From assembly GCA_018239675.1 (NCBI GenBank), contig JAFEGX010000135.1:1-64000 (forward strand): 64,000 nucleotides of DNA, written 5' to 3'. Shown in pieces: positions 55,053 through 63,165 of the stretch. Both the position numbers and the translations under genes were made by a program. The DNA comes from Verrucomicrobiota bacterium. GTDB taxonomy: Bacteria; Verrucomicrobiota; Verrucomicrobiia; Opitutales; Opitutaceae. The notes beneath the pieces were generated by a model that searched no databases, was not told the DNA's origin, and was given only the letters and a program-made list of their open reading frames with translations. Position 1 is the first letter of the stretch. Every line of letters starts with the position of its first letter.

Positions 55053-55493
55053 TCACCGGGGCGTGCCGCCCGTCAGCCACTCGCGGCGCTGCTCCTCGGT
55101 CTCGGTGTATTGCAGCGGGGAGTTCTTGGGCACGCCGTGATTCAGGATCGGGCGGGTCAGCTGCGGGATCGAGCGGAAGTAAAGCGTGTCGCCCACGCGC
55201 ATGACCTCGTAGTAGATCGAGTACGTCTTCTTCTCGACATCCCAGAGCGCCACCTCGGTGAGATCGTGGTCCCACGCGGCGTGCTTCCCCCAGTCGGCGA
55301 AGACCGCCTCGATGTCACTCTCCTTCGGACGCTCCAGCACCACCCGCTGCGCCGGCGGTTCCGGCCGGTCGGGCGGAACCGGCCGGGGCAGCGCCCAGAC
55401 GAAAAGGGCGCCGATCACGAAGCCCAGCAGGACCCACGACGGAGTCTTGGAGAGGCGGGACGGCGACGGCGGCCGGTCGGATAACTCATCCAT
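55053..55493 (-). CDS. Small single-span membrane protein, function unknown
   Basis: 146 residues. A hydrophobic segment at about 20-37 (WVLLGFVIGALFVWAL) follows a short proline-rich cytoplasmic tail, so most of the chain is probably outside. The soluble part includes DIEAVFADWGKHAAWDHDLTEVALWDVEKKTYSIYYEV. I do not recognise the family; it appears related to proteins carried next to AcpS in similar genomes (weak recollection). Operon position: 8 bases after acpS, 13 bases before nnr. Confidence 0.7.
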   Translation of the reverse strand: MDELSDRPPSPSRLSKTPSWVLLGFVIGALFVWALPRPVPPDRPEPPAQRVVLERPKESDIEAVFADWGKHAAWDHDLTEVALWDVEKKTYSIYYEVMRVGDTLYFRSIPQLTRPILNHGVPKNSPLQYTETEEQRREWLTGGTPR

Positions 55494-55500
55494 GGGAGGT

Positions 55501-55908
55501 TCAAGCCCGCACCAGGGCGGCGACCGCCATGGCGTGGGTTTCGGTGTGCGAGAGCGTGAGCAGCACGTGGGTGGCCCCGACATGGCGGAGCAGGGCCTGG
55601 CCCTTTTCATCGAGCCGGACGAGCGGCTCGTGGCGCAGCCCGTGGTAGACCGAGACGGAGCGCCAGCCCAGCTCGGCGCCGATGCCGGTGGTGAAGCACT
55701 TCGAGACCGCCTCCTTGGCGGCAAACCGCGCCGCGTAGTGCTTGTGCGGGTGGGCCATCGCGCCGCAGTACGCGCGTTCCTCCTCGGTGAACACCCGCTC
55801 GAGAAACCGCGGCCCCTGCCGCTCCAGGACGCCCCGCACGCGTTCGACCTCGATCAGGTCGGCGCCAAGGGCAACGAGGATGCCACCGGGAGGGAGGGAG
55901 AGATTCAT
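55501..55908 (-). CDS. acpS: Holo-[acyl-carrier-protein] synthase
   Basis: 135 residues. Mg-binding GADLIEVERVRGVLER, then the FTEEERAYC and HYAARFAAKEAVSKCF segments with catalytic Glu and Lys, and the C-terminal VLLTLSHTETHAMAVAAL. AcpS transfers 4'-phosphopantetheine from CoA to ACP. The ATG at 55908 is followed by about ten extra residues before the conserved core. It is the first gene of the operon; a repeat fills the promoter side. Confidence 0.95.
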   Translation of the reverse strand: MNLSLPPGGILVALGADLIEVERVRGVLERQGPRFLERVFTEEERAYCGAMAHPHKHYAARFAAKEAVSKCFTTGIGAELGWRSVSVYHGLRHEPLVRLDEKGQALLRHVGATHVLLTLSHTETHAMAVAALVRA

Positions 55909-55913
55909 GGGAA

Positions 55914-56127
55914 GTAGCTAGCGGCTAGTAGTTGGTAATTAGTAGCTGGTTGTTAATAGGCACACACGGGGCGGTGGAGAGGAAGACAGGCTTGAGCGTG
56001 AACACTGTACTGACCGAGGCAATGCTGCGGTGCTTGCCCAAAACTCGTCGCTATGTGTCCTGCCGATTTTAGAGCGGCCGGCGTGCCCGGCATCCTACCA
56101 TCTACCAGCTACAAACTACCAACTACC
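55914..56127. repeat. GTAGCTA-family 7-base-period inverted repeat
   Basis: Left arm 55914-55951: GTAGCTA, GCGGCTA, GTAGTTG, GTAATTA, GTAGCTG, GTTG in register. The right arm 56095-56127, on the complementary strand, is GTAGTTG, GTAGTTT, GTAGCTG, GTAGATG, GTAG. The arms are separated by 143 bases. It lies between the acpS start and the pdxJ stop. Confidence 0.83.
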
Positions 56128-56138
56128 ATGGCGGTTCC

Positions 56139-56882
56139 TCACGGATTCATCCTCGCCTTCAGCTCGCGGACGGCTTCCTCGATGCCGGTGAAGAGGGCGC
56201 GGCTGATGATGCTGTGGCCAATGTTGAGTTCGTGGAGATGCGGCAGGGTCCGGACCTCGGCGATGTTGACGTAGTTGATCCCGTGGCCGGCGTTGACCGT
56301 GAGGCCCAGCTCGTGGGCCCGCACGCAGCCGAGCCGGAGGGCGTTGAACTCCCTCGCCCGGCCCGGCGTGAAGTAGGCGTTGGCGTAGGCGCCCGTGTGC
56401 AGTTCGACGATCGGCGCGCGCAGCTTGGCCGCCAGATCGATCTGCGCCTCGTCCGGGTCGATGAACAGGCTAGTCTGGATGCCCGCGTCGGTCATCGCCT
56501 CGATCACCGCCTTCACCCGGGCGCGCTGGCCGACGACGTCGAGACCTCCCTCGGTGCTGACCTCCTGGCGGTTCTCCGGCACGAGGCAGACCGTGGCGGG
56601 CTTCAGCTTCAGGGCGAAGGCCGTCATTTCAGGGGTGCAAGCCATCTCGAGATTGAGCCGGGTCGTGATGCTTTCGCGCAGGCGCCAGACATCGCGCTCC
56701 TGGATGTGCCGGCGGTCCTCGCGGAGGTGGACCGTGATGCCGTCGGCCCCCGCCCGCTCGCCGAGCAGGGCCAGGGTGACCGGATCGGGCTCGATCGCCC
56801 CGCCGACGGTTGCCGGCGCTTCACGGTAGCGCGCCTGCCGGACCGTGGCGCAATGGTCAATGTTCAGGCCGAGCAAAATCAT
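56139..56882 (-). CDS. pdxJ: Pyridoxine 5'-phosphate synthase
   Basis: 247 residues, TIM barrel. Family signatures: LGLNIDHCATVRQARY, DGITVHLREDRRHIQ, NLEMACTPEM, and VNAGHGINYVN. It condenses 1-deoxyxylulose-5-phosphate with 3-amino-1-hydroxyacetone phosphate to form pyridoxine phosphate. Length is typical. The ATG at 56882 gives the canonical start. It diverges from a membrane protein gene (VC0807-like). Confidence 0.96.
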   Translation of the reverse strand: MILLGLNIDHCATVRQARYREAPATVGGAIEPDPVTLALLGERAGADGITVHLREDRRHIQERDVWRLRESITTRLNLEMACTPEMTAFALKLKPATVCLVPENRQEVSTEGGLDVVGQRARVKAVIEAMTDAGIQTSLFIDPDEAQIDLAAKLRAPIVELHTGAYANAYFTPGRAREFNALRLGCVRAHELGLTVNAGHGINYVNIAEVRTLPHLHELNIGHSIISRALFTGIEEAVRELKARMNP

Positions 56883-56936
56883 GGGACGGAGGTTTGACGC
56901 GATTAAGCGACCTGTGAATCTGCAAGGCAAAGCGAA

Positions 56937-57692
56937 ATGACCCCGCCTTCCGAGCCGAAGCCCGTCCCGCCTGCCGCGCCCAAGCAGGAGAACCTGCTGG
57001 TCAGCATCATCTGCAACATCGTCATCCCGGCGGTCGTGCTGGGCAACCTGAGCGGACCCAACCGGCTCGGTACGGCGGGTGCGCTCGTGGTCGCGCTCAT
57101 TTTTCCCGTCGGCTACGGCCTCCATGACTTCTACCGCCGCCGCAAGACGAACTTCATCTCCGTGGTCAGCTTCGTCGGCGTGCTGCTGACCGGAGGGCTG
57201 GGCCTGCTCAAGCTCGGGGGCTTCTGGTTCGCCGTGAAAGATGCGGCCATTTCCTCGATCATCGGCATCGCCGTCCTCGCGTCGGTCCGCGCCCGTGAAC
57301 CGCTGGTGAAAAGCCTGTTCTGCAACGAGACGGTCATGGACCTGCCGCGCGTGGAGACGGCCCTGCGCGACCGCGGGACGGAGGCGGCATTCCGGGGCCT
57401 GCTGCGCCGCTGCACCCTGATCGTGGCGTCGGCATTCTTCGTGAGCGCGGTCCTCGGCTATTCGCTGGCTCGCTACCTCCTGCGCAGCCCGGCCGGCACC
57501 GAGGCCTTCAACTCCGAACTGGCGAAGATGCACTGGCTCAGCTGGCCGGTGATTGTCATCCCCTGCATGGTGCTGATGATGGTCGCCCTCTGGCGCCTCG
57601 TGGTGGGACTCAAAAGCCTGACCGGCCTGACGGTTGACGAGATTTTCAAGTCGGAGCCCGGCAAGGCCGGGACCGAAAAGCCGGGCGCATAA
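56937..57692 (+). CDS. VC0807-like integral membrane protein
   Basis: 251 residues with a proline-rich N-terminus and about five to six hydrophobic helices (LLVSIICNIVIPAVVL, AGALVVALIFPVGYG, FISVVSFVGVLLTGGLGLL, LIVASAFFVSAVLGYSLARYLL and others). The central part fits the VC0807 family (septation protein A-like fold), whose function is unknown. The GYGLHDFYRRRKTNFISVVSF segment is family-typical. It precedes ychJ by 53 bases in the same direction. Confidence 0.65.
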   Translation: MTPPSEPKPVPPAAPKQENLLVSIICNIVIPAVVLGNLSGPNRLGTAGALVVALIFPVGYGLHDFYRRRKTNFISVVSFVGVLLTGGLGLLKLGGFWFAVKDAAISSIIGIAVLASVRAREPLVKSLFCNETVMDLPRVETALRDRGTEAAFRGLLRRCTLIVASAFFVSAVLGYSLARYLLRSPAGTEAFNSELAKMHWLSWPVIVIPCMVLMMVALWRLVVGLKSLTGLTVDEIFKSEPGKAGTEKPGA

Positions 57693-57745
57693 GCCGGGCC
57701 ATTCCGCCCTCGCGTCCGGCGGGTGCGGCACGCTAGGCGTGGGGG

Positions 57746-58267
57746 ATGTCTTCCGCCCCCACCACGGACCAACGACCCAAGCGCGGCCAACCCTGCCCCT
57801 GCGGCACGGGCCGGCTTTTCGAGGCCTGCTGCGAGCCCGTCCTCGCGGGACAGAGCGCGCCGGCGACCGCCGAGCAGCTGATGCGCGCCAGGTTCACGGC
57901 GCACGTAGGGCACGATTTCCGGTTCCTCCACGAGACCTACCGCTCGACCGCGGGCACGCCCTTCTTGCCGGAGGAAGGCACGCCGTCGGTCACGTGGACC
58001 AAACTCGAGGTGCACGCGCACGAGGTGACCGAGAACCCGGACAAATCGTTCGTGGACTTCTCGGCCTACGGCACGGAGGACGGGGTGGAGAAAGTGCTGC
58101 ACGAGAAGGCCGAGTTCCAGCGGATCAATGGCCGCTGGCTCTACACCCGCGAGGCGCGGCTCGGGCCCGCCCCGTACAAGTCACCGACGCCGAAGGTCGG
58201 CCGCAATGACCCGTGTCCGTGCGGCAGCGGCAAGAAATACAAGCACTGTTGCTGGGGAAAAAAGTGA
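57746..58267 (+). CDS. ychJ: YchJ-family protein with two SEC-C zinc motifs
   Basis: 173 residues. An N-terminal SEC-C motif ([13 protein letters not shown]), a central NTF2-like domain (about 45-140), and a C-terminal SEC-C motif ([13 protein letters not shown]) very like the one in the SecA tail. The function of YchJ is unknown. It converges with a small basic gene on the other strand. Confidence 0.9.
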   Translation: MSSAPTTDQRPKRGQPCPCGTGRLFEACCEPVLAGQSAPATAEQLMRARFTAHVGHDFRFLHETYRSTAGTPFLPEEGTPSVTWTKLEVHAHEVTENPDKSFVDFSAYGTEDGVEKVLHEKAEFQRINGRWLYTREARLGPAPYKSPTPKVGRNDPCPCGSGKKYKHCCWGKK

Positions 58268-58268
58268 C

Positions 58269-58472
58269 CTACGGGTGATCGGGAGCCTGGCGCCGCGGGT
58301 CGGTTTCGACCTGCCGGCGCAACGCCGCCATATTGTCGACCAGATTGGGGTAACGGCGCCCGGCGGCCTTCGCCCTGGCGCGGGCCCACGCGACGCTCTC
58401 CGGTGAAAGCTTGGCGCCGGTGCCGGTCTTGGGCCGCGGCTTTTTCCAAGGTGGAGTCCGATGGCTTGGCAT
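58269..58472 (-). CDS. Small basic protein
   Basis: 67 residues, very basic. The central LSPESVAWARARAKAAG segment is followed by RRYPNLVDNMAALRR; this looks like a conserved small family in this group of bacteria, and it is too non-random to be a chance frame. No DNA-binding signature is recognised. ATG 58472 shares the CATG at 58470-58473 with an alternative plus-strand start of the next gene, so it limits where that gene can start. Its stop is one base from ychJ, convergent. Confidence 0.55.
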   Translation of the reverse strand: MPSHRTPPWKKPRPKTGTGAKLSPESVAWARARAKAAGRRYPNLVDNMAALRRQVETDPRRQAPDHP

Positions 58473-58575
58473 GGAGCCATTCGACCAAGCGTGGTGGGAC
58501 CGGGGCAATGCCAGACTGCATCCGCCGCTTCTGGCTTCTGCTGCTCCCGATCTTTCGCCTTACTTCGGGGAAGCC

Positions 58576-60588
58576 ATGGCAGAAAATCCGGCCCTCCCCG
58601 ACCGCATCCGGCACACCGCGGCGAATGAACTCGCGGCCATCTTCGCCACGCGGACCGCCCCGGATCGTGTGGTGCTCGGGCTGCTGGGCGAACTCCCGGC
58701 CGCCCGCGAGCTGGCCGCCCGGGGGTTGGTGAGCCTCGGGACGGTACCCCCGGGCGAGGATGCCTTCTCGGTCCTGCACCACGACGGCACGCTGTGGCTG
58801 CTCGGCACCACGCCGCGGGGCGTCCTGCAGGCGGTGTTCGCCCTGCACGGCGCCCTCGAGGCCGGCGAGGTGCCGGCCGACGGCTTCAAGCGCGAGGGCC
58901 GCTTCCGGTTCTCTCAGCGGATCTTTCATGCGCGATTCCAGCCGTGGCCCGGCGAGGCGGCAGATGTGCGTTACCTCGCGCACCTGGGCGCCAGCCACTG
59001 CCTCGTGTCGCACGACTGGCAGGGAAGCCGGCGCTCGCTCCAGGGGTACGTCACGAGCCCGGTTTTTCCCGGCGCCGTTCCGCCCAAGGAAGTGGCGGAG
59101 AATCACGCCGGCCTGAGGCGGCTCCTCGACGCCTGCGCGGACTTCGGGCTGGGGGCGATGCTCTGGCTCACCGAGTTGCCGTGCCAGGGCGGGCCCTGGC
59201 TGACCGACGCCGAGCGGGCCGGGTTCCTGGAACGGTTCCCGGCCGAGGTCCTCAGCGAGTCCGGCACCTACGAGGGTCGCGTGCTGTGCTTCAGCCACCC
59301 GCGCGTGCAGGATTTCTACCGCGACCTGCTCGCCCGGTTTTTCGCCGACTTCCCGGAGATCGAGACGCTGTTCGTCTTCGGGCAGGATTCCGGCGGCGAG
59401 TTCTGCGATCCCGACTCCTGCCCGCGCTGCCGCGGCCTGAGCCGGATCGCGCAGCGCGACCGGCTGATCCGGTTCCTCGCCGACGAGGGCCGCCGGGTCC
59501 GGCCCGGTCTGCGCGTGCTCACGACCGGCTGGGGCTGGGACAGCGACTCCGCGGACTTCCTCCGGCGGCAGGCCGCCTTGCCGGCGGCGAGCGGACTCTA
59601 CCTGGCGGCGCAGAAGGATGGCTGGCAGTGCGAGCGGCAAAACCACGATTTCCTCGCCGCCGCCGGCCGCTGCTGCCGTGACCACGGGCAGGTGTTCATC
59701 GGCTACGACAACCTGCACTGGGGCGACGACAGTGTGCACCGGATGAACGACATCCAGGACTATCCCTTCGGCATCGCCGCAAAGCTGCGCCGGTGGCATG
59801 CGCTGGGGGCCGACGGAGTCTTCGACCACTGGGGTGCGTCCAGCGAGGATCTCTGGATCAACTCGGTCGCGTGCCGCGAGTTCTTCCTCGATCCGACAGC
59901 CGAGCCGGCACCGGTCATCCGCCGGATTGCCGAGCGGGAGTTCGGACCCGAAGCCGCGGCCTTGGTCGTCGGCGCATGGCAATCACTCGAGCGGGCCCAG
60001 GCGCGCCTTTCGGACGCCTGCACCTGGGCGCCCGGCCAGTGGCCGGCGTGGTACCATGGCCGCGCGGCCGGACCGATCCCGGCCGCACGGGACCTCGACG
60101 AGCTACGGCGCACCCAACTGCCGCCGCGGCCCGCGGGCGAGAAGCTGTACAATCCGCCCGACTTCGCCGCCGCGCTCCAGGCGGTCGCCGACGCGTGGCA
60201 CGATGCCCTGCCCCACCTGGCTGAATCGGCAAGCCAACTGGCCCGGGCCGAGGGTGTGGTCGAAGACGGACCCCTCCATCACCGCTTCTGGTGGAATGGC
60301 GCGGCCGCCTCGCCCGATCGCCGGGAACATCTGCGCCGGCAGCGCCGCTATGTCGAGAGCACGGCCGCCGCGGGTCGCGAGATCGGGCTGCAGTTCGGAT
60401 TGTACGCGCGCTGGGTCCGGCTCAATGGCGACCCGGAGGCCTATCGGACCGCCTCGGCGGCCGAGATGCGGGAACTTACCGACGCATGCCATGCGGCCGC
60501 GGAATATTTCGGCGCCGTGGGACAGCCGCCGCAGTGGGCGGAAGATTACGCCGCCAAGGCCGCACGCTTCGCGGAGTTCCTGAAATAG
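58576..60588 (+). CDS. GH20/GH67-like carbohydrate-active protein
   Basis: About 670 residues. The N-terminal domain (about 1-100) with LLGTTPRGVLQAVFALHGALEAG resembles the GH20b-type domain of family-20 and family-67 relatives. The central TIM-barrel-like region includes VLCFSHPRVQDFYRDLL, ETLFVFGQDSGGEFCDPDSCPRC, and FVHWGDD-type segments. The CPRC cysteine pair is typical of DUF4838/GH67-like proteins, which process uronate- or hexosamine-containing saccharides. No signal peptide. ATG 58576 (with GGGGAA upstream) is preferred; ATG 58471 would overlap the small basic gene's start codon. Confidence 0.75.
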   Translation: MAENPALPDRIRHTAANELAAIFATRTAPDRVVLGLLGELPAARELAARGLVSLGTVPPGEDAFSVLHHDGTLWLLGTTPRGVLQAVFALHGALEAGEVPADGFKREGRFRFSQRIFHARFQPWPGEAADVRYLAHLGASHCLVSHDWQGSRRSLQGYVTSPVFPGAVPPKEVAENHAGLRRLLDACADFGLGAMLWLTELPCQGGPWLTDAERAGFLERFPAEVLSESGTYEGRVLCFSHPRVQDFYRDLLARFFADFPEIETLFVFGQDSGGEFCDPDSCPRCRGLSRIAQRDRLIRFLADEGRRVRPGLRVLTTGWGWDSDSADFLRRQAALPAASGLYLAAQKDGWQCERQNHDFLAAAGRCCRDHGQVFIGYDNLHWGDDSVHRMNDIQDYPFGIAAKLRRWHALGADGVFDHWGASSEDLWINSVACREFFLDPTAEPAPVIRRIAEREFGPEAAALVVGAWQSLERAQARLSDACTWAPGQWPAWYHGRAAGPIPAARDLDELRRTQLPPRPAGEKLYNPPDFAAALQAVADAWHDALPHLAESASQLARAEGVVEDGPLHHRFWWNGAAASPDRREHLRRQRRYVESTAAAGREIGLQFGLYARWVRLNGDPEAYRTASAAEMRELTDACHAAAEYFGAVGQPPQWAEDYAAKAARFAEFLK

Positions 60589-60601
60589 CCGGAGAGTTCG
60601 G

Positions 60602-61678
60602 CTACCGGGCCCAGTCCATCGGGGCGGGCGGCGCGAACGACGAATTCACGGCGACCACCCCGCCCTGCTTCATGGACGTGCCCATGGCCTCAAGGATCTC
60701 GACCACATGCGCGGCCTGGCTGCCGCTCGCGCGCTGCGGACGACCCGCCAGCATGGCCTGGGTCATGTCGTCCACGGCCCGCGCGAATTCGACCCCGTCG
60801 AACGGCGGCCGGACCAGTGGAACGGGCTCGTACTTGCCGCCAAAGGGCGCGTATTCGACGGAGGCGTTGAAGCCCTGGAAATTTCCGAGATAGACGCTGC
60901 CGTGGTCGCCGTTGAACTCGATTCCGCCGCCCTGCTTGCCGCCGGCCACGTAGAAATTCGCCGACAGCCGGGCGGTCAGGCCCTCCTCGAACTCCAACAT
61001 CGCGAGCACGTAATCGGGCGTGGTGATGGTGAACTTGCGTCCCTCCTTGGTGACCCGGTGGGGATGCACGACCTTGCCGGTTGCAGTGACCCGCCGCACC
61101 TTCCCAAACATCGTGGTCAGCAGCGTGAGCGGGTAGACGCCGACATCCCACTGGATGCCGACTTCATAGAACGGCTCGGGATTGGGGTGCCAGGCCTCAA
61201 TGCGCCCGTGGTTGATGTCCGCGTAGACGAGCCGCACCGGTCCGGCCTGCCCGCTGCGGAGCAGCTTCCACGCGGTCTGCTGGGCCTCGCCCATGTACGT
61301 GATGGGCGCGCTGCCGAGGCGGAGTCCGCGGGCCGCGGCCAGATCCACCAGCTCCTTGGCGTCGACGTAGCGCAGCGCGAGCGGTTTCTCGGTGTGCACG
61401 TGCTTGCCGGCCAGCAGGCACTGCTTCACGACCGCGTAGTGCGCAAAATGGATCGTGAGGTTCACGACCAGCGCAATGCCCGGGTCCGCCAGCATCTGTT
61501 CCAGGCTCTCGTAGGCGCGGCCCCCGAACTTCGCGGCAAACGCGCGGGCGCGGGCGGGATCGAGATCGGAAAAACCGACGAGATCGCAGGTCGGGTAGGT
61601 CTTGATGCGTTCGGCGTAGCGGTCGGCGATGTTGCCGCACCCGACGATGGCAACGCGGATTTTCTGGGGTGAGGACAT
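60602..61678 (-). CDS. Gfo/Idh/MocA-family oxidoreductase
   Basis: 358 residues. Rossmann NAD(P) motif GCGNIADRYAERI and the family EKPLA motif (TEKPLALRYVDAKELV), with the substrate-domain GGGIEFNGDHGSVYLG. Members oxidise or epimerise sugars and inositols using NAD(P). The ATG at 61678 precedes the standard N-terminus. It lies 13 bases after the GH20/67-like gene, convergent, and diverges from the fatty acid hydroxylase-type gene. Confidence 0.9.
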   Translation of the reverse strand: MSSPQKIRVAIVGCGNIADRYAERIKTYPTCDLVGFSDLDPARARAFAAKFGGRAYESLEQMLADPGIALVVNLTIHFAHYAVVKQCLLAGKHVHTEKPLALRYVDAKELVDLAAARGLRLGSAPITYMGEAQQTAWKLLRSGQAGPVRLVYADINHGRIEAWHPNPEPFYEVGIQWDVGVYPLTLLTTMFGKVRRVTATGKVVHPHRVTKEGRKFTITTPDYVLAMLEFEEGLTARLSANFYVAGGKQGGGIEFNGDHGSVYLGNFQGFNASVEYAPFGGKYEPVPLVRPPFDGVEFARAVDDMTQAMLAGRPQRASGSQAAHVVEILEAMGTSMKQGGVVAVNSSFAPPAPMDWAR

Positions 61679-61750
61679 GAGTAACGGAAAACCACCAATC
61701 ACACCCGGCGCCCCGAGCCAAACCAAACCGCGCGGCCCAATGGATTGGAC

Positions 61751-61923
61751 AATCGCCACCAAGGGCACGAAGCACCCGAAGGCCGGGCCCTGGCTGGCTT
61801 CGGGCTCCTCGCGTTCTTGGCGGTGGAGTGGATCAGGATCGAAGGGGATTGATCGCGAAGACCGCCACGACCGCGAAGCTTCAAGGTCTGGTCTTTGTGT
61901 GCTTCGTGCCCTTCGTGGCGAAT
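61751..61923. repeat. Nested CACGAAG-family 9-base-period inverted repeats
   Basis: Outer arms 61751-61781 and 61893-61923 (31 bases) match well: CCACCAAGG, GCACGAAGC, ACCCGAAGG against CCACGAAGG, GCACGAAGC, ACACAAAG on the other strand. An inner, more degenerate pair is at about 61798-61825 and 61851-61878. It is in the 298-base divergent region between the Gfo/Idh and fatty acid hydroxylase-type genes. Confidence 0.8.
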
Positions 61924-61976
61924 CCCCGCGGTCGTGGGCTTGCCAATGAAGGCGAACGGGCCAAGCTCGGCGGCCG

Positions 61977-62990
61977 ATGTCCGCCGAGTCACCCCGCTCC
62001 GCCGCGATCCCCGCCGAGCTTGGCACGCGCAACGCCAAGGGCGAGTGGCGGCCGCCGTACCCGGTGCGGTATGCCCCGCTGTTCACGTGGCCGCTGAAGC
62101 TGGTGCCGCTGGGAAAATGGCTGTTCGGCTTTCCCGGTTTCCTGTGGCCGCTGAACACCCTGCTCCTCCTGATCTCGGCGGTGTCCTGGTACGCCACGCA
62201 GCCGGACGTGGCGCGGTGCGCGCATTTCGAGGTGGGCTGGATCGCGCAGGTCTACGTCCGCAACCTCGCGATGATGTGGCTCTTTTACGGGGCCTACTAC
62301 TGGTACCTCTACATCCACAAGGGCGAGGGCACCAAGGGCAAGTACGACCCGAACTGGCCGGCCCGGAACAGCCGCCTGTTCCTCTTCCGCGACCAGGTTT
62401 ACGACAATGTGTTCTGGACCAGCGGTGTCGCCCTGCTCGTGTGGACCGGCTACGAGGTCCTGACCCTCTGGCTCTATGCGAACCACCACATCCCTTGGCT
62501 GGAATGGTTGGAGCATCCGGCCTGGTTCGTCGCGTGGTTCTTCGTGATCCCGCTGTGGCGCGAGTTTCACTTCTACTGGGTCCACCGCCTGATCCACTGG
62601 AAACCGCTCTACAAGCACGTGCACTCGCTGCACCACAAGAACATCAACCCGAACCCGTGGTCGGGCATGGCGATGCACCCGGTGGAGACCATCCTCTACC
62701 TCAGCGTCGTGCTGATCCACTGGGTCGTGCCGTCGCATCCCTTCCATTTCCTGTTCGACCTGCAGCACGCGGCCCTCGGGCCGGCCAGCGGACACCACGG
62801 TTTCGAGGGTCCGATCGTGAAGGGGAAATTTCCGACCGGTTCCTATTTTCACTATCTCCATCACCGCTACTTCGAGTGCAACTACGGCGAGAGCACGCTG
62901 CCGTTGGACCGCTGGTTCGGCACGTTCCGCGACGGCCTGCCGGAAGGCGAAGGCTCAAAGCTGGCGGAGGAGCATCGGTACCAGGGCTGA
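61977..62990 (+). CDS. Fatty acid hydroxylase/sterol desaturase family protein
   Basis: 337 residues with about four to five hydrophobic segments and the three histidine boxes HFYWVHR, HSLHHK and HYLHHR that bind a di-iron centre. Members hydroxylate or desaturate lipids and sterol-like substrates in membranes. No signal peptide; the membrane helices would anchor it. The ATG at 61977 gives about 25 residues before the first helix. It diverges from the Gfo/Idh gene. Confidence 0.93.
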   Translation: MSAESPRSAAIPAELGTRNAKGEWRPPYPVRYAPLFTWPLKLVPLGKWLFGFPGFLWPLNTLLLLISAVSWYATQPDVARCAHFEVGWIAQVYVRNLAMMWLFYGAYYWYLYIHKGEGTKGKYDPNWPARNSRLFLFRDQVYDNVFWTSGVALLVWTGYEVLTLWLYANHHIPWLEWLEHPAWFVAWFFVIPLWREFHFYWVHRLIHWKPLYKHVHSLHHKNINPNPWSGMAMHPVETILYLSVVLIHWVVPSHPFHFLFDLQHAALGPASGHHGFEGPIVKGKFPTGSYFHYLHHRYFECNYGESTLPLDRWFGTFRDGLPEGEGSKLAEEHRYQG

Positions 62991-62997
62991 TTGCGCG

Positions 62998-63055
62998 GGA
63001 GGCAACGGAGGGCATGGAGGCCCCAAAGAAGGAACCCGAATTCCTCCGTTGCCTC
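62998..63055. repeat. GGAGGCAAC 9-base-period inverted repeat
   Basis: 9-base units GGAGGCAAC, GGAGGGCAT, GGAGGCCCC (62998-63024) followed by a perfect 13-base complement: GAGGCAACGGAGG at 62999-63012 against 63043-63055. It lies just after the fatty acid hydroxylase-type gene and may terminate it. Confidence 0.8.
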
Positions 63056-63165
63056 CGGTGCAGTGTTTGAAGCCGAATTTGGACTGACCAGTCGGTCTGA
63101 CGAGAAATTGGCTTTGGTTCGACCGGTTCGACCGCTAGGCTGCGGGGCCAAGCACCGGAGTTGCC

